NCBI GenBank assembly: GCA_002840355.1
Contig: PHAL01000001.1
Span: 1-64,000 of the forward strand
Origin: Elusimicrobia bacterium HGW-Elusimicrobia-3
GTDB taxonomy: Bacteria > Elusimicrobiota > Elusimicrobia > Elusimicrobiales > UBA9959
Direction: 5' to 3'
Length of the DNA: 64,000 nt
Shown here: positions 33,621-43,171 of the stretch, piece after piece
How positions within the stretch are numbered: the stretch's first letter is position 1
Layout of the letters: each line of letters opens with the position of its first letter
The notes under the pieces: generated by a model
Databases searched by the model: none
What the model saw: the letters and a program-made list of their open reading frames with translations, nothing else
Told to the model about the DNA's origin: nothing
Translations under genes and position numbers: made by a program

Positions 33621-35366
33621 ATGGGGACGCTGATACTGATATCGATCGTTTTCGCGCCGCTGGCTTTCGCCGCCGTCGAGCCCTGGGCCTATGTCCCGCT
33701 GTACGCCCTGTATTTCTACGGCGCCGCCGCCCTGTTCGCCCGGGGCGAGCAAACCCATTTTCCGCCCATCTACAAAAACCTGCTGCCGGCCGTGATCGCC
33801 GTGGCCGTGATCGGCGTGATTCAATCCTTCAGCCAGGCCGCGGTCAACGGGCCCACGCCGCTCTTGTTCACCGCCTGGCGGCTGAGCACGGTGAACGCCG
33901 TCATCCTCTGGCTGTTCTACGCGGCCGTTCTATACTGCGCGGCCAAGGCCATAAAAACCCCCGAGCAGCTCAGCCGCCTGCTGTGGACCATATTCGCGGT
34001 GGGGGTGGTGGTGGCGCTGATGGGCACGCTGCAGCGCGCCGAGGACAATACGCTGGTATACGGCATTCGCCGTGTGCACGGCTTTGCCTTCGGTCCCTTC
34101 GTAAACCGCGACCACGGCGCCTTCTTCCTGGCCATGGCCGGCATGTGCGGCCTGGGCCTGTTCTTCGGGGGCTTCAAGCCGCTGTTCCGCCAGCAGAGCC
34201 ATACAAAGATGTTCGACCTGCTAGCCGTGCAGTTCCTCAAGCTCGTGATGATAGTGGCCATAGTGGCCGGCATAGTGAAAACCGGCAGCCGCGGCGGCCT
34301 GCACTCTTTTATAGCGGCCTCTACCTTCATGGGCTTCGTAGCCGCCGGCTTCTTGAAGCACCGCGCGCACAGGCTCGCGGCCTGGGGCGGGCTGGTATTA
34401 TTGCTGGGCGCATACGGCCTGATACTCAACCATTACAAAATACTCCTGGGCCTGCAGAACGGCGAGCTGGTAGGCTCGGTCACCACTCGCTTCTCGATGT
34501 ACAAGAGCAGCTGGGCCATGTTCAATGATTTCCCGGCCTTCGGCGCGGGGCTGGGCGCTGTGGAGCACGCCTTCCCGCTGTATACGCGCGGCGACATACT
34601 GACCTCCGGCCTGGTGCGCCATGTGCACAGCGACTGGATAGAACTTTTCCTGCAGGTGGGCGCGGTGGGGGGACTCATATACCTCGCCGGGCTGATCGGC
34701 GCGCTGTATGTCTTCTACCGGGGCTGGCTGCGCTGCCGGTCGTTCACGGTGAAGGCAGTTTACGGCGGGGCGCTGGGGGCGGCGCTGGTGGGCATGGCGC
34801 ACAGCTTTGTGGACTTCGGCCTGCAGATGCCGGCCAACTCGCTGGTGTTCTACGCGCTCCTTGGCGCCCTGGCCAGCCGGCCCGCCGTGGAAGGCCGCGG
34901 CCTGCTGCCGCACGAGGAGGAACAGGAGGCCGTCTATTATCCTCCCAGGAAGATATACGCTAACGCCGCCGCCGTGCTGGCCGGCCTGCTGGTAGTGGCC
35001 GCATTGCCGCAGGTGCTGGCCTGGCATTATGACCAGCGCGCCCGCCGGGCTGACTACGCCCAAAGACTGGAGCTGCGCGCCGCCTCGCTACGGTGGCAGG
35101 CCGGCCCGCAGGCCGCCTTCCGCCTGGCCGCCGAACATTATAATAACGCGCTCAGGCATAAGGTCGAGCCCTGCCGCCAGTTCAAAACCGCGCAGCTCAT
35201 CGCCTGGCCCTACCTGCGCCAGGCCCCGGTGAACGCCGACCTGAAACGCCTGGCCCGCAACCTGCGCCTGCAGCTCGACAACTGCTACGAGCGGGCGCTC
35301 GTGGTGAAGAGCGGCGCCCGCCCGGCCCCGGCCCAGCCGCCCACGCTTAATACCAGCCGTCCCTGA
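33621..35366 (+). CDS. O-antigen ligase/polymerase family membrane protein
   Basis: The 581-residue product has about 11-12 membrane helices with the Wzy_C-type core, including KTGSRGG (about 215-221) and a large periplasmic loop (about 285-340) with VRHVHSDWIELFLQVG. A C-terminal soluble segment of about 130 residues follows a final helix. WaaL-type ligases move finished glycan from undecaprenyl diphosphate to an acceptor; Wzy polymerases share the fold. The host-like composition and the second, A+T-rich homologue at 46979 suggest that this one is the resident ligase. TGA-TAGAAT ends six bases before the ATG and no SD is visible. Confidence 0.88.
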   Translation: MGTLILISIVFAPLAFAAVEPWAYVPLYALYFYGAAALFARGEQTHFPPIYKNLLPAVIAVAVIGVIQSFSQAAVNGPTPLLFTAWRLSTVNAVILWLFYAAVLYCAAKAIKTPEQLSRLLWTIFAVGVVVALMGTLQRAEDNTLVYGIRRVHGFAFGPFVNRDHGAFFLAMAGMCGLGLFFGGFKPLFRQQSHTKMFDLLAVQFLKLVMIVAIVAGIVKTGSRGGLHSFIAASTFMGFVAAGFLKHRAHRLAAWGGLVLLLGAYGLILNHYKILLGLQNGELVGSVTTRFSMYKSSWAMFNDFPAFGAGLGAVEHAFPLYTRGDILTSGLVRHVHSDWIELFLQVGAVGGLIYLAGLIGALYVFYRGWLRCRSFTVKAVYGGALGAALVGMAHSFVDFGLQMPANSLVFYALLGALASRPAVEGRGLLPHEEEQEAVYYPPRKIYANAAAVLAGLLVVAALPQVLAWHYDQRARRADYAQRLELRAASLRWQAGPQAAFRLAAEHYNNALRHKVEPCRQFKTAQLIAWPYLRQAPVNADLKRLARNLRLQLDNCYERALVVKSGARPAPAQPPTLNTSRP

Positions 35367-35371
35367 TCTGT

Positions 35372-35389
35372 GAGGCGAGGCCTCGATGG
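35372..35389. repeat. Partial REP-like palindrome
   Basis: GAGGCGAGGCCTCGATGG differs in two positions from the full palindrome at 36988-37016. It lies in the gap before the Wza gene. Confidence 0.5.
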
Positions 35390-35397
35390 AGGGGATT

Positions 35398-35406
35398 TGC
35401 TATAAT
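35398..35406 (+). promoter_or_regulatory. Extended -10 promoter of the Wza gene
   Basis: TGC-TATAAT ends seven bases before ATG 35414, with no SD between. The transcript should begin at or one base before the start codon. Confidence 0.7.
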
Positions 35407-35413
35407 TTCCACT

Positions 35414-36106
35414 ATGAAACACGGGGTTTTCGGGATCCTTTCTATAGTATTCTTAGCCGCCTGCGCGCCGCAGCGCCAGGCCGCGCGCCCCGACGGCAAC
35501 GCCGCGGCGCCGCTGCGGATAACAGCCGAAGCCCCGCAGACGCCGCAGCAGGAGGCCCTGCTGGAACAGAGCCTCTTGCAGAACGCGCGCGACCAGAAGC
35601 ATAAACTCAATTATAAAATACAGCCCGGCGACCTGATAGAGATTACCGTCTATAAAGAAGCCGACATGAACCGCACCGCCCGCATCAGCGGCAACGGCAC
35701 CATCACCTTCCCGCTGGCCGGCGTGCTGAAGCTCTCCGAGCTGGCCGTCCCCGAGGCCGAAAGCCTGCTCGCCGAGCGGCTCTCCGAATTCCTGGTCAAG
35801 CCGCAGGTCACCGTGCTGATAAAAGAGTACGGCAACAAGCAGGTCTACGTGCTGGGCGAGGTTAAAAAGCCCGGCTCCATACAGATCCCCGCCGAGCGCC
35901 GCCTGACCATACTGGAAGCCATCACCATGGCCGGCGGCTTCACCGAGCTGGCCGCCCAGGACCGCACCAAGGTGCTGCGCGGCGCCGGCGACGCCAGCCG
36001 CAGCATCCAGGTAGAGATCACCCGCATCACCAAGCAGGGCGACAAAACCGCCGACATCTACCTCGAACCCAACGACACCGTCTACGTCCCCCAGAGCTTC
36101 TTCTAG
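35414..36106 (+). CDS. Polysaccharide export lipoprotein, Wza family
   Basis: The 230-residue product has a lipobox LAAC (Cys 17), the poly_export domain (YKIQPGDLIEITVYKEADMN, SGNGTITFPLAG, FLVKPQVTVLIKEY) and one SLBB domain (KQVYVLGEVKKPGSIQIP, TILEAITMAGGF). This is the shorter, one-SLBB form of the periplasm-spanning export channel, lacking the C-terminal outer-membrane helix barrel of E. coli Wza. It therefore probably works with a separate barrel such as the one at 38992. It would form the outer part of the export machine with the Wzc homologue, from which it is now separated by a DUF3800 gene. Confidence 0.93.
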   Translation: MKHGVFGILSIVFLAACAPQRQAARPDGNAAAPLRITAEAPQTPQQEALLEQSLLQNARDQKHKLNYKIQPGDLIEITVYKEADMNRTARISGNGTITFPLAGVLKLSELAVPEAESLLAERLSEFLVKPQVTVLIKEYGNKQVYVLGEVKKPGSIQIPAERRLTILEAITMAGGFTELAAQDRTKVLRGAGDASRSIQVEITRITKQGDKTADIYLEPNDTVYVPQSFF

Positions 36107-36141
36107 CCCGCCATTCCCCGTCGGTTAGGATTGCCTTCTCA

Positions 36142-36170
36142 TTGACAAAAAGGGGGGGCAGCTGTATAAT
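36142..36170 (+). promoter_or_regulatory. Consensus sigma70 promoter
   Basis: TTGACA (36142-36147), exactly 17 bases, TATAAT (36165-36170): a full consensus match, the best in the window. The expected start site, about 36177, is the first base of the long hairpin annotated as an ncRNA. Confidence 0.85.
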
Positions 36171-36176
36171 ATTCTT

Positions 36177-36281
36177 GAAGAGCGGTAAGCCCGTTGCAGG
36201 TCGTTCCAGGCGTTCCCTTCCATAGTGTGGGCCACAACCTGGACATTTTAGCCTGCACGGCACGCTCTTCATTCTTTTTAT
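36177..36281 (+). ncRNA. Candidate small structured RNA of unknown class
   Basis: The transcript from the consensus promoter would begin with GAAGAGCG (36177-36184), which pairs perfectly with CGCTCTTC (36263-36270). Inside, TGCAGG pairs with CCTGCA (next to CCG/CGG), and TCCAGG pairs with CCTGGA, giving a bulged rod of about 94 bases. ATTCTTTTTATCC follows as a terminator-like tail. I find no SRP-RNA apical motif, no 6S-size central bubble and no tRNA-like part, so the class is unknown. Its end touches the stop codon of the convergent DUF3800 gene. An ORF-track entry starting at 36194 is antisense to DUF3800 and not supported. Confidence 0.6.
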
Positions 36282-36922
36282 CCGTCAAATATACAATCCA
36301 GCCTGACTTTCGGTTTGAAGACCTCATACCATTCCGTATCTCCACGCTCGTATTTGCGGGAAATTCCCCAAGCGAAAATATCTGCAGCTTGAAGCGGTGC
36401 GCTCTGCTCCGAGGGTATGTGGTAGATTTCGAGTGGCACCCGCGGATTAAGGATGGCCTTGAGTTGTGTTACGATATAGCTGTTGAAACGTTCTATTTCC
36501 AACCTCGATTTGCTGCGGTCGACTGTAATAATCACTCGAACCCCGCTGTTCTCAAACCCGACCTGCTCAAGTGTTAGCCTGGCGATATAGTTGTATATTC
36601 GCTCTTTATCCTCGCTTAAGCGGTCATAGGCGCCGCGTTTGTTCAGCGTGGTAGCGTACAGGGCAAACGGGATCCCTTCGACTTTCCTGTAGAGCGACGT
36701 TTTTACTTCCAGTGTGGTTCTTGCTCCTTTCAGTTCCGGCAGCGTTGCGTTGCGGGCTTTGAGAAGTTTCCGTCGTATAATGCTTTTAACGGCCTTTGTT
36801 AGCGCAAGGTTGTTTTCTACGCCATGGATTGCCAGTACGCAGATGGTAAAATACGCGCTCGGCTTCTTATTGACGAAGTCGAAGCCCAGATCGCCGCTCT
36901 CGTCGAGATAAAGATAAAGCAT
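36278..36922 (-). CDS. DUF3800 domain protein
   Basis: The 214-residue product begins YLYLDESGDLGF, the signature of DUF3800. An acidic pattern follows (ITVDRSK at about 148-154, ADIFAWG at about 193-199) that suggests an RNase H-like metal site. Family members occur in phages and near defence genes, with no settled function. AGGGGG precedes the ATG. It is oriented against the export genes and sits between wza and wzc, flanked by a REP palindrome upstream and the candidate ncRNA downstream. Its lower GC compared with both neighbours marks it as an insertion. Confidence 0.85.
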   Translation of the reverse strand: MLYLYLDESGDLGFDFVNKKPSAYFTICVLAIHGVENNLALTKAVKSIIRRKLLKARNATLPELKGARTTLEVKTSLYRKVEGIPFALYATTLNKRGAYDRLSEDKERIYNYIARLTLEQVGFENSGVRVIITVDRSKSRLEIERFNSYIVTQLKAILNPRVPLEIYHIPSEQSAPLQAADIFAWGISRKYERGDTEWYEVFKPKVRLDCIFDG

Positions 36923-36987
36923 AAGCCCCCTGAAATAGCATAGCAGACCACCCCGACAAGGGTCTGTCGGCTTGCCCTTCGCAACGC

Positions 36988-37016
36988 CGCCTATCGAGGC
37001 GAAGCCTCGATAGGCG
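36988..37016. repeat. REP-like perfect palindrome
   Basis: GCCTATCGAGGC-GAA-GCCTCGATAGGC with flanking complementary bases gives a 13-bp perfect stem and a 3-base loop. 21 bases recur at 62062-62082, and a partial copy is at 35372. It lies upstream of both the DUF3800 and wzc genes. Confidence 0.75.
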
Positions 37017-37077
37017 CCGCGCCCGCCCCGCTACCGCAACTCTGTAACCCAAGTCACACCGCCGCGCAGCCCTAAAT

Positions 37078-37146
37078 TGGTATAATAAGGATATCAATAG
37101 GGGGTGAGGGCGATAGCCACAGCTATAGCCCCAATATCCCCTTATT
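37078..37146 (+). promoter_or_regulatory. wzc promoter region with inverted repeat
   Basis: TGG-TATAAT (37078-37086) is an extended -10. AATAAGGATAT (37084-37094) is mirrored by ATATCCCCTTATT (37134-37146, two extra Cs), and an inner hairpin GGGC-ATAGC-CACA-GCTAT-GCCC lies at about 37108-37132. Because the outer left arm overlaps the -10 box, it is more likely an operator than an RNA structure; the inner hairpin could form in the leader. Confidence 0.5.
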
Positions 37147-37195
37147 CTGCCGCTATTATTTAAAATTAGCCGCCTCCAGAGCCCAAGGACGCCGT

Positions 37196-38986
37196 ATGAA
37201 CGAAAACAATAACGAAAAAGAGCTGGAATTCGACCTCACCTATTACCTCGACCTGGTGCTGCGCCGCCGCTGGATAGTGCTCTCAGTCTGGGTCAGCGTG
37301 ATCATCATCACGGCCCTGGTCACCTTCAACACCCGCCCCGTCTTCCAGTCGCAGGCCCTGCTGGTAATTGAGAAAGAGCGCGGCAATAATGTCATTTACC
37401 AGGGCGTCGGCACCGTGGAACGCGGCAACGACGACTACTACCAGACCCAGTACAAACTGCTCAAGAGCGAAGCCCTGCTCAAGACCGTGCACAAGCGCCT
37501 CGACCTCGGCCGCTACCCCGAATTTTCAGACCCTTACGGCTACCGCAAGCTGCTCAAGCCCGTGGCCGTGGCCCCCGTGCCGCGCAGCCGCCTGGTTTAT
37601 GTAAAGGCCGACGCCTACGACCCGCTGCTATCGAGCAAGATTGCCAACATGGTGGCCAATGTCTATATAGAGCAGAACCTCAGCAACCAGCTGTTCATCA
37701 GCAAGGACGTGCTGAGCGCCCTGCAGGGCGGCAAGAACGGCAACCAGCGCGCCGTGTACGACTCGCTGCCCGCCGTGGTGAACAATGTACTCATACAGGA
37801 CCTCAAGCGCGAAGGCGCCAAGCTGCAGTCGCTGCTCGCCGAGGCCACCGGCCGCTATACAGCCAAGCACCCGCAGGTGGTGTCGCTGGCCGCCAACCTG
37901 AAAGCCGTGCAGGAACAGATAAAGGCGGAGACCGACAAGATCATACAGAGCCTCAAGATAGACCTCTCCGGCCAGCTGATGGGCAACAATATACGCCTGG
38001 TGGACGCCGCCATGCCGCCGCTGCAGCCCATAAAGCCCCGCAAACTGTTCAATATGCTGCTGTCGCTGATGGGCGGCTTTGTGCTGGGCCTGTTCGCCGC
38101 CGTGCTGGTGGAGTTCATAGACCAGACCATACGCAGCCAGGAGGACGTGGAGAACAAACTGGGTCTGCCCTTCCTCGGCGTGGTGCCCATGACGCCTTTC
38201 AGCAAAAAGAACACGGCCTACAACCACCTGCTATTGCAGGAGCATTCGCTCATAGCCGAGTCCATACGCAACCTGCGCACCATGATAGACTTCGCCATAG
38301 TGGGCCAGAAGAGCAAGTCCTTTATGGTAACCAGCACCGTGCAGGGCGAGGGCAAGAGCTATGTGTGCTCCAATATAGCCGTGGCCATAGCGCAGGCGGG
38401 GGAGAAAGTCCTTCTTGTGGACGGCGACCTGCGCCGCAGTAACCTGCATAAGAATTTCCGCGTGTCCAACACGCGCGGCCTCAGCGAGTTCCTGGCCGGC
38501 GGCAAGCATACCGACGATCTGAAGCACCTCATTCAGCCTACCGACGTGGAGAACCTCTCCATACTCACCTGCGGCCCCCGGCCGCCCAACCCGGCCGAGC
38601 TGCTCAATACGCCCCGCCTCAGCGCCTTCCTGGCCTGGGCCGGCGAGTATTACGACCGCGTCATCATAGACTGCCCGCCCATGTTCCCCATCAGCGACGC
38701 CCTGCTGTGGGGCAAGTACATCAACAGCGTGGTTTATGTCACCTCTTTCGGCAAAACCCGCGTGCCGATTATCAAGAACGGCGCCAAGCGCCTGCAGACT
38801 GCCGGCCTAAAGATACTGGGCAGCGTGGTCAATATGAGCAAGTTCGGCGGCCTGTCCTACTCTTACTACGGCTACTACCAGTACAAATACAATTACCACT
38901 ACGGCTACGCCCCCGACGAGAAGGACACCCCCGAGACCCCCCCTGTAGCCGACAGCAAGAAGAAGCCCCAGAAGGAACTGGTTTAA
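37196..38986 (+). CDS. Wzc-like polysaccharide co-polymerase and tyrosine autokinase
   Basis: The 596-residue product has an N-terminal Wzz domain (about 10-100) between two membrane helices (about 29-47 and 285-305), a periplasmic coiled region and a cytoplasmic BY-kinase. Walker A is VQGEGKS near 381-387, Walker A' is VLLVDGDLRR and Walker B is VIIDCPP. The C-terminus has a cluster of about nine Tyr (SYSYYGYYQYKYNYHYGY), the autophosphorylation tail. Cycling between this kinase and the phosphatase at 33146 controls chain length and export. The periplasmic part is shorter than in E. coli Wzc. AAGGACGCCGT precedes the ATG. Confidence 0.95.
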   Translation: MNENNNEKELEFDLTYYLDLVLRRRWIVLSVWVSVIIITALVTFNTRPVFQSQALLVIEKERGNNVIYQGVGTVERGNDDYYQTQYKLLKSEALLKTVHKRLDLGRYPEFSDPYGYRKLLKPVAVAPVPRSRLVYVKADAYDPLLSSKIANMVANVYIEQNLSNQLFISKDVLSALQGGKNGNQRAVYDSLPAVVNNVLIQDLKREGAKLQSLLAEATGRYTAKHPQVVSLAANLKAVQEQIKAETDKIIQSLKIDLSGQLMGNNIRLVDAAMPPLQPIKPRKLFNMLLSLMGGFVLGLFAAVLVEFIDQTIRSQEDVENKLGLPFLGVVPMTPFSKKNTAYNHLLLQEHSLIAESIRNLRTMIDFAIVGQKSKSFMVTSTVQGEGKSYVCSNIAVAIAQAGEKVLLVDGDLRRSNLHKNFRVSNTRGLSEFLAGGKHTDDLKHLIQPTDVENLSILTCGPRPPNPAELLNTPRLSAFLAWAGEYYDRVIIDCPPMFPISDALLWGKYINSVVYVTSFGKTRVPIIKNGAKRLQTAGLKILGSVVNMSKFGGLSYSYYGYYQYKYNYHYGYAPDEKDTPETPPVADSKKKPQKELV

Positions 38987-38991
38987 AGGGC

Positions 38992-40535
<1,544 letters not shown>

Positions 40536-40642
40536 TGGCGTGTGCAAATAAAAGGTTATGGTCACAAAAAGAAGGCGATTTCATTCTTTTGGTTGAATTT
40601 TAAAGTCTTTCCACCAGTATCCTGTAGTTTTAATCTGCCGCA

Positions 40643-42073
40643 ATGAATCTTAACCTGCACTTATATTGGTGTTCTATTCAAGAGAAAATGGCTCTAAGTA
40701 TAAGATATTTGACGCTCCAGCCTTTTGAAACATCTACTGATGAGGGGCGGTCAAGGGAACGTTATAGAAGAGTCGCTTTGACTGCCGCAGGTTCCGTTGT
40801 AAGTAAAGGTGTAACTATTTTAACGGGTTTGATTTCAGTGCCCTTGACAGTCCACTATCTCGGAGTAGAGCGATATGGCCTATGGATGACTATTTCTTCT
40901 TCAGTCGCTCTTTTATCTTTTGCTGACTTAGGATTAGGTAATGGACTGCTAAATGCTATATCAAAGGCTGATGGGGAAGATAGTAAAGAAGCTGCTGCTG
41001 TAGCTATTTCCAGTGCATTCTTTATGCTTTTAGGTGTTTCAGTCTCTCTGCTTGCATGTTTTCTTTTGATTTCCCCATATGTTATTTGGGGGCGAATATT
41101 TAATGTGACATCGGATCTCGCTGTGCGCGAATCAGGCCCTGCAGTAGCAATACTTGTTCTTACGTTTTTAGTCAACATGCCGCTTGGCATTATTCAGCGT
41201 ATACAGATGGGGTATCAAGAAGGGTATATCACCCAGTTGTGGTTGTCGGTTGGGTCTATTCTTGGGCTTATCGGCGTTCTGCTGGCTATTTATTTAAAAG
41301 CAGGTCTGCCATGGCTAGTCTTCGCAATTTCCGTTGGGCCTCTTGCCTCAACATGCATAAATGGTGTTCAACTGTTCAGTTGTAGAACGCACCTTCTTCC
41401 AAAGTGGTCTAGTTTTAATCTTTCTGATAGTAAAAAACTTATTGCTGTTGGTGTTGTTTTCTTTTTGCTTCAATTGTTCGCATTTATAGGTAATTCTGCA
41501 GATAATATTGTTATTGCTCAGGTATTGGGGGCAAGTGCAGTAGCCTCTTATGCGGTAACTAAGAAGTTGTTTGTTGCTGTACAAGTTGGACAGTTCATTA
41601 TCCGGCCTTTGTGGCCTGCATTCGGTGAAGCTATGGCAAGAAAGGACTATGGCTGGGCAAGGGCCACTTTGAAAAAAACTCTAAAATATAGTCTTCTTGT
41701 TGGCGGGGCGGTCTCGTTGCCATTGGCTATATTTGGCAAACAAATTATCAGGCTTTGGGTCGGTGAATCCGTTGTCCCATCATATGCATTGTTGGTTGCC
41801 TGTTTCTTCTGGGTATTTCTTGTCAATTATGGAGGGGCGATGTCAGTCTTTCTAAATAGCGGGTCTCTGGTAAAAAAACAGTGCGTATTCTTTGGGGTTG
41901 CTGCAGTCGCATCCATAGTGCTACAGATTCTTTTTGCAAATGTGTTTGGCGTTGCAGGCGTTGTTTTCGCAATGCTGTTTGCTTACGGCGCATTTTATGT
42001 TATCCCTGCACACAATCTGGCTTTTGGCTCGTTAACAAAATTGATTAATGGCGGCAGGGTGTCTGTGAAGTAA
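40643..42073 (+). CDS. Oligosaccharide flippase (Wzx/MATE-like)
   Basis: The 476-residue product has about 12-14 membrane helices and the polysaccharide-synthase N-terminal pattern (GSVVSKGVTILTGLISVPLTVHYLG, then YGLWMTISS). It would flip undecaprenyl-linked repeat units across the inner membrane. The first 15 residues before a second ATG (40688) may not be translated; neither ATG has a good SD. It is the first gene of the A+T-rich cassette, after a 107-base gap in which I see no clear promoter. Confidence 0.92.
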   Translation: MNLNLHLYWCSIQEKMALSIRYLTLQPFETSTDEGRSRERYRRVALTAAGSVVSKGVTILTGLISVPLTVHYLGVERYGLWMTISSSVALLSFADLGLGNGLLNAISKADGEDSKEAAAVAISSAFFMLLGVSVSLLACFLLISPYVIWGRIFNVTSDLAVRESGPAVAILVLTFLVNMPLGIIQRIQMGYQEGYITQLWLSVGSILGLIGVLLAIYLKAGLPWLVFAISVGPLASTCINGVQLFSCRTHLLPKWSSFNLSDSKKLIAVGVVFFLLQLFAFIGNSADNIVIAQVLGASAVASYAVTKKLFVAVQVGQFIIRPLWPAFGEAMARKDYGWARATLKKTLKYSLLVGGAVSLPLAIFGKQIIRLWVGESVVPSYALLVACFFWVFLVNYGGAMSVFLNSGSLVKKQCVFFGVAAVASIVLQILFANVFGVAGVVFAMLFAYGAFYVIPAHNLAFGSLTKLINGGRVSVK

Positions 42074-42120
42074 TTTTAGAATTGTTTCTCAATGGGCAGT
42101 TATTCTTTGTGGGAGTGTGT

Positions 42121-43140
42121 ATGAAAAATATCCGAACCAATAAATTCATAGTTATTACAACAATAAACAGCCCTAGTGATGCTGTTCGTAAATATACGGG
42201 GTGGGGCGATTGGAAGGTTGTTGTTGTCGGGGACAGGAAAACGCCTAGTGACTGGGACTGCTCTGGCGTGACTTACCTGGGGATTGATAAACAATACGAG
42301 GAGTTTGATGAGATCTCGCGGTTAATACCAGAGAGTACGTATACCAGAAAGATTCTTGGTTATTTATATGCTATCCGCCACGGCGCTGATGTTATTTTTG
42401 AAACTGACGACGATAATATCCCATATGCAAATGCGCCGGACAAAATTGCGTCGCTGCTTAGTATGGCCGATCGTGCTGCGTTCCCGAGGCTGAATTCTGA
42501 AAGCGGATGGATAAATATTTATAACTATTTCGGGGCTAAACGCTGCTGGCCACGAGGGTTCCCGATTGAACAACTTAAAAGCCCCAAAAGCGCTGGGCAA
42601 CCAGGGAAGGATACCAAGCCGTGGGGCGTTGTGCAGTTTCTGGCTGATGAGGATCCTGATGTCGATGCTGTGTATCGAATGGTGGATGGTTCGCCGGTTT
42701 ATTTCGCCCGTGATCGTGAGTGCATACTTGATGAGGGAACATTTGGCCCAATCAATTCGCAAGCGACGCTGTGGACTAAAGAGTCTTTCCCTTTGCTTTT
42801 CCTCCCTTTGGGTGTGCCGGATAGGGTTACGGATATTCTTCGAGGTTATATAGCGTTATCCTGTCTTTGGAAGTTTGATAGATCAGTAGGGTATTGTTCT
42901 CCTATAGTCTATCAAAAGCGCAATATCCATAATCTCTTTAATGATTTTCAGCAGGAGATGTCTATTTATTGTAACGCAAATGCTTGGTCTAAGGTCCTTA
43001 TGGGGATCGAGGGGCGAAATCTCCAGGGGCTGTATATTTCTGCAATTCAGAAATTGAGTGCCTGCGGGGCGATGTCTGAAGAAAACATCCACACCTATAA
43101 AATGTTTCTGCAGGCCGCTAACATTAGTGTAAATGTGTAA
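42121..43140 (+). CDS. STELLO-like glycosyltransferase
   Basis: The start is ATG 42121 with GGGAG upstream; 339 residues. The opening FIVITTINSPSDAVRKY, the VVVGDRKTP strand, the TYTRKILGYLYAIRHGADVI helix and the ETDDDNIP acidic motif (a DxD-type site) match the STELLO/DUF288 family, described in plants, worms and scattered bacteria. It probably transfers a sugar to the lipid-linked repeat unit; donor and acceptor are unknown. It lies 47 bases after the flippase gene. Confidence 0.8.
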   Translation: MKNIRTNKFIVITTINSPSDAVRKYTGWGDWKVVVVGDRKTPSDWDCSGVTYLGIDKQYEEFDEISRLIPESTYTRKILGYLYAIRHGADVIFETDDDNIPYANAPDKIASLLSMADRAAFPRLNSESGWINIYNYFGAKRCWPRGFPIEQLKSPKSAGQPGKDTKPWGVVQFLADEDPDVDAVYRMVDGSPVYFARDRECILDEGTFGPINSQATLWTKESFPLLFLPLGVPDRVTDILRGYIALSCLWKFDRSVGYCSPIVYQKRNIHNLFNDFQQEMSIYCNANAWSKVLMGIEGRNLQGLYISAIQKLSACGAMSEENIHTYKMFLQAANISVNV

Positions 43141-43171
43141 GCTCATAATTAGACGTAGTTAAAGGATACTT

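Noticed and set aside
36177-36281. SRP RNA, 6S RNA or integron attC site as identity of the hairpin
   Set aside because: No GGAAGGAAGCAGC-type SRP apex, too short and without the 6S bubble, and no GTTRRRY/RYYYAAC ends for attC.
36194-36577. 127-residue plus-strand ORF starting inside the candidate ncRNA
   Set aside because: It is antisense to the DUF3800 gene, has no SD and no family resemblance; the promoter is better explained by the hairpin RNA.
40536-40642. JUMPstart/ops-type antitermination element before the glycan cassette
   Set aside because: The 107-base gap lacks the GGCGGTAGC ops core; only a short imperfect hairpin is visible.
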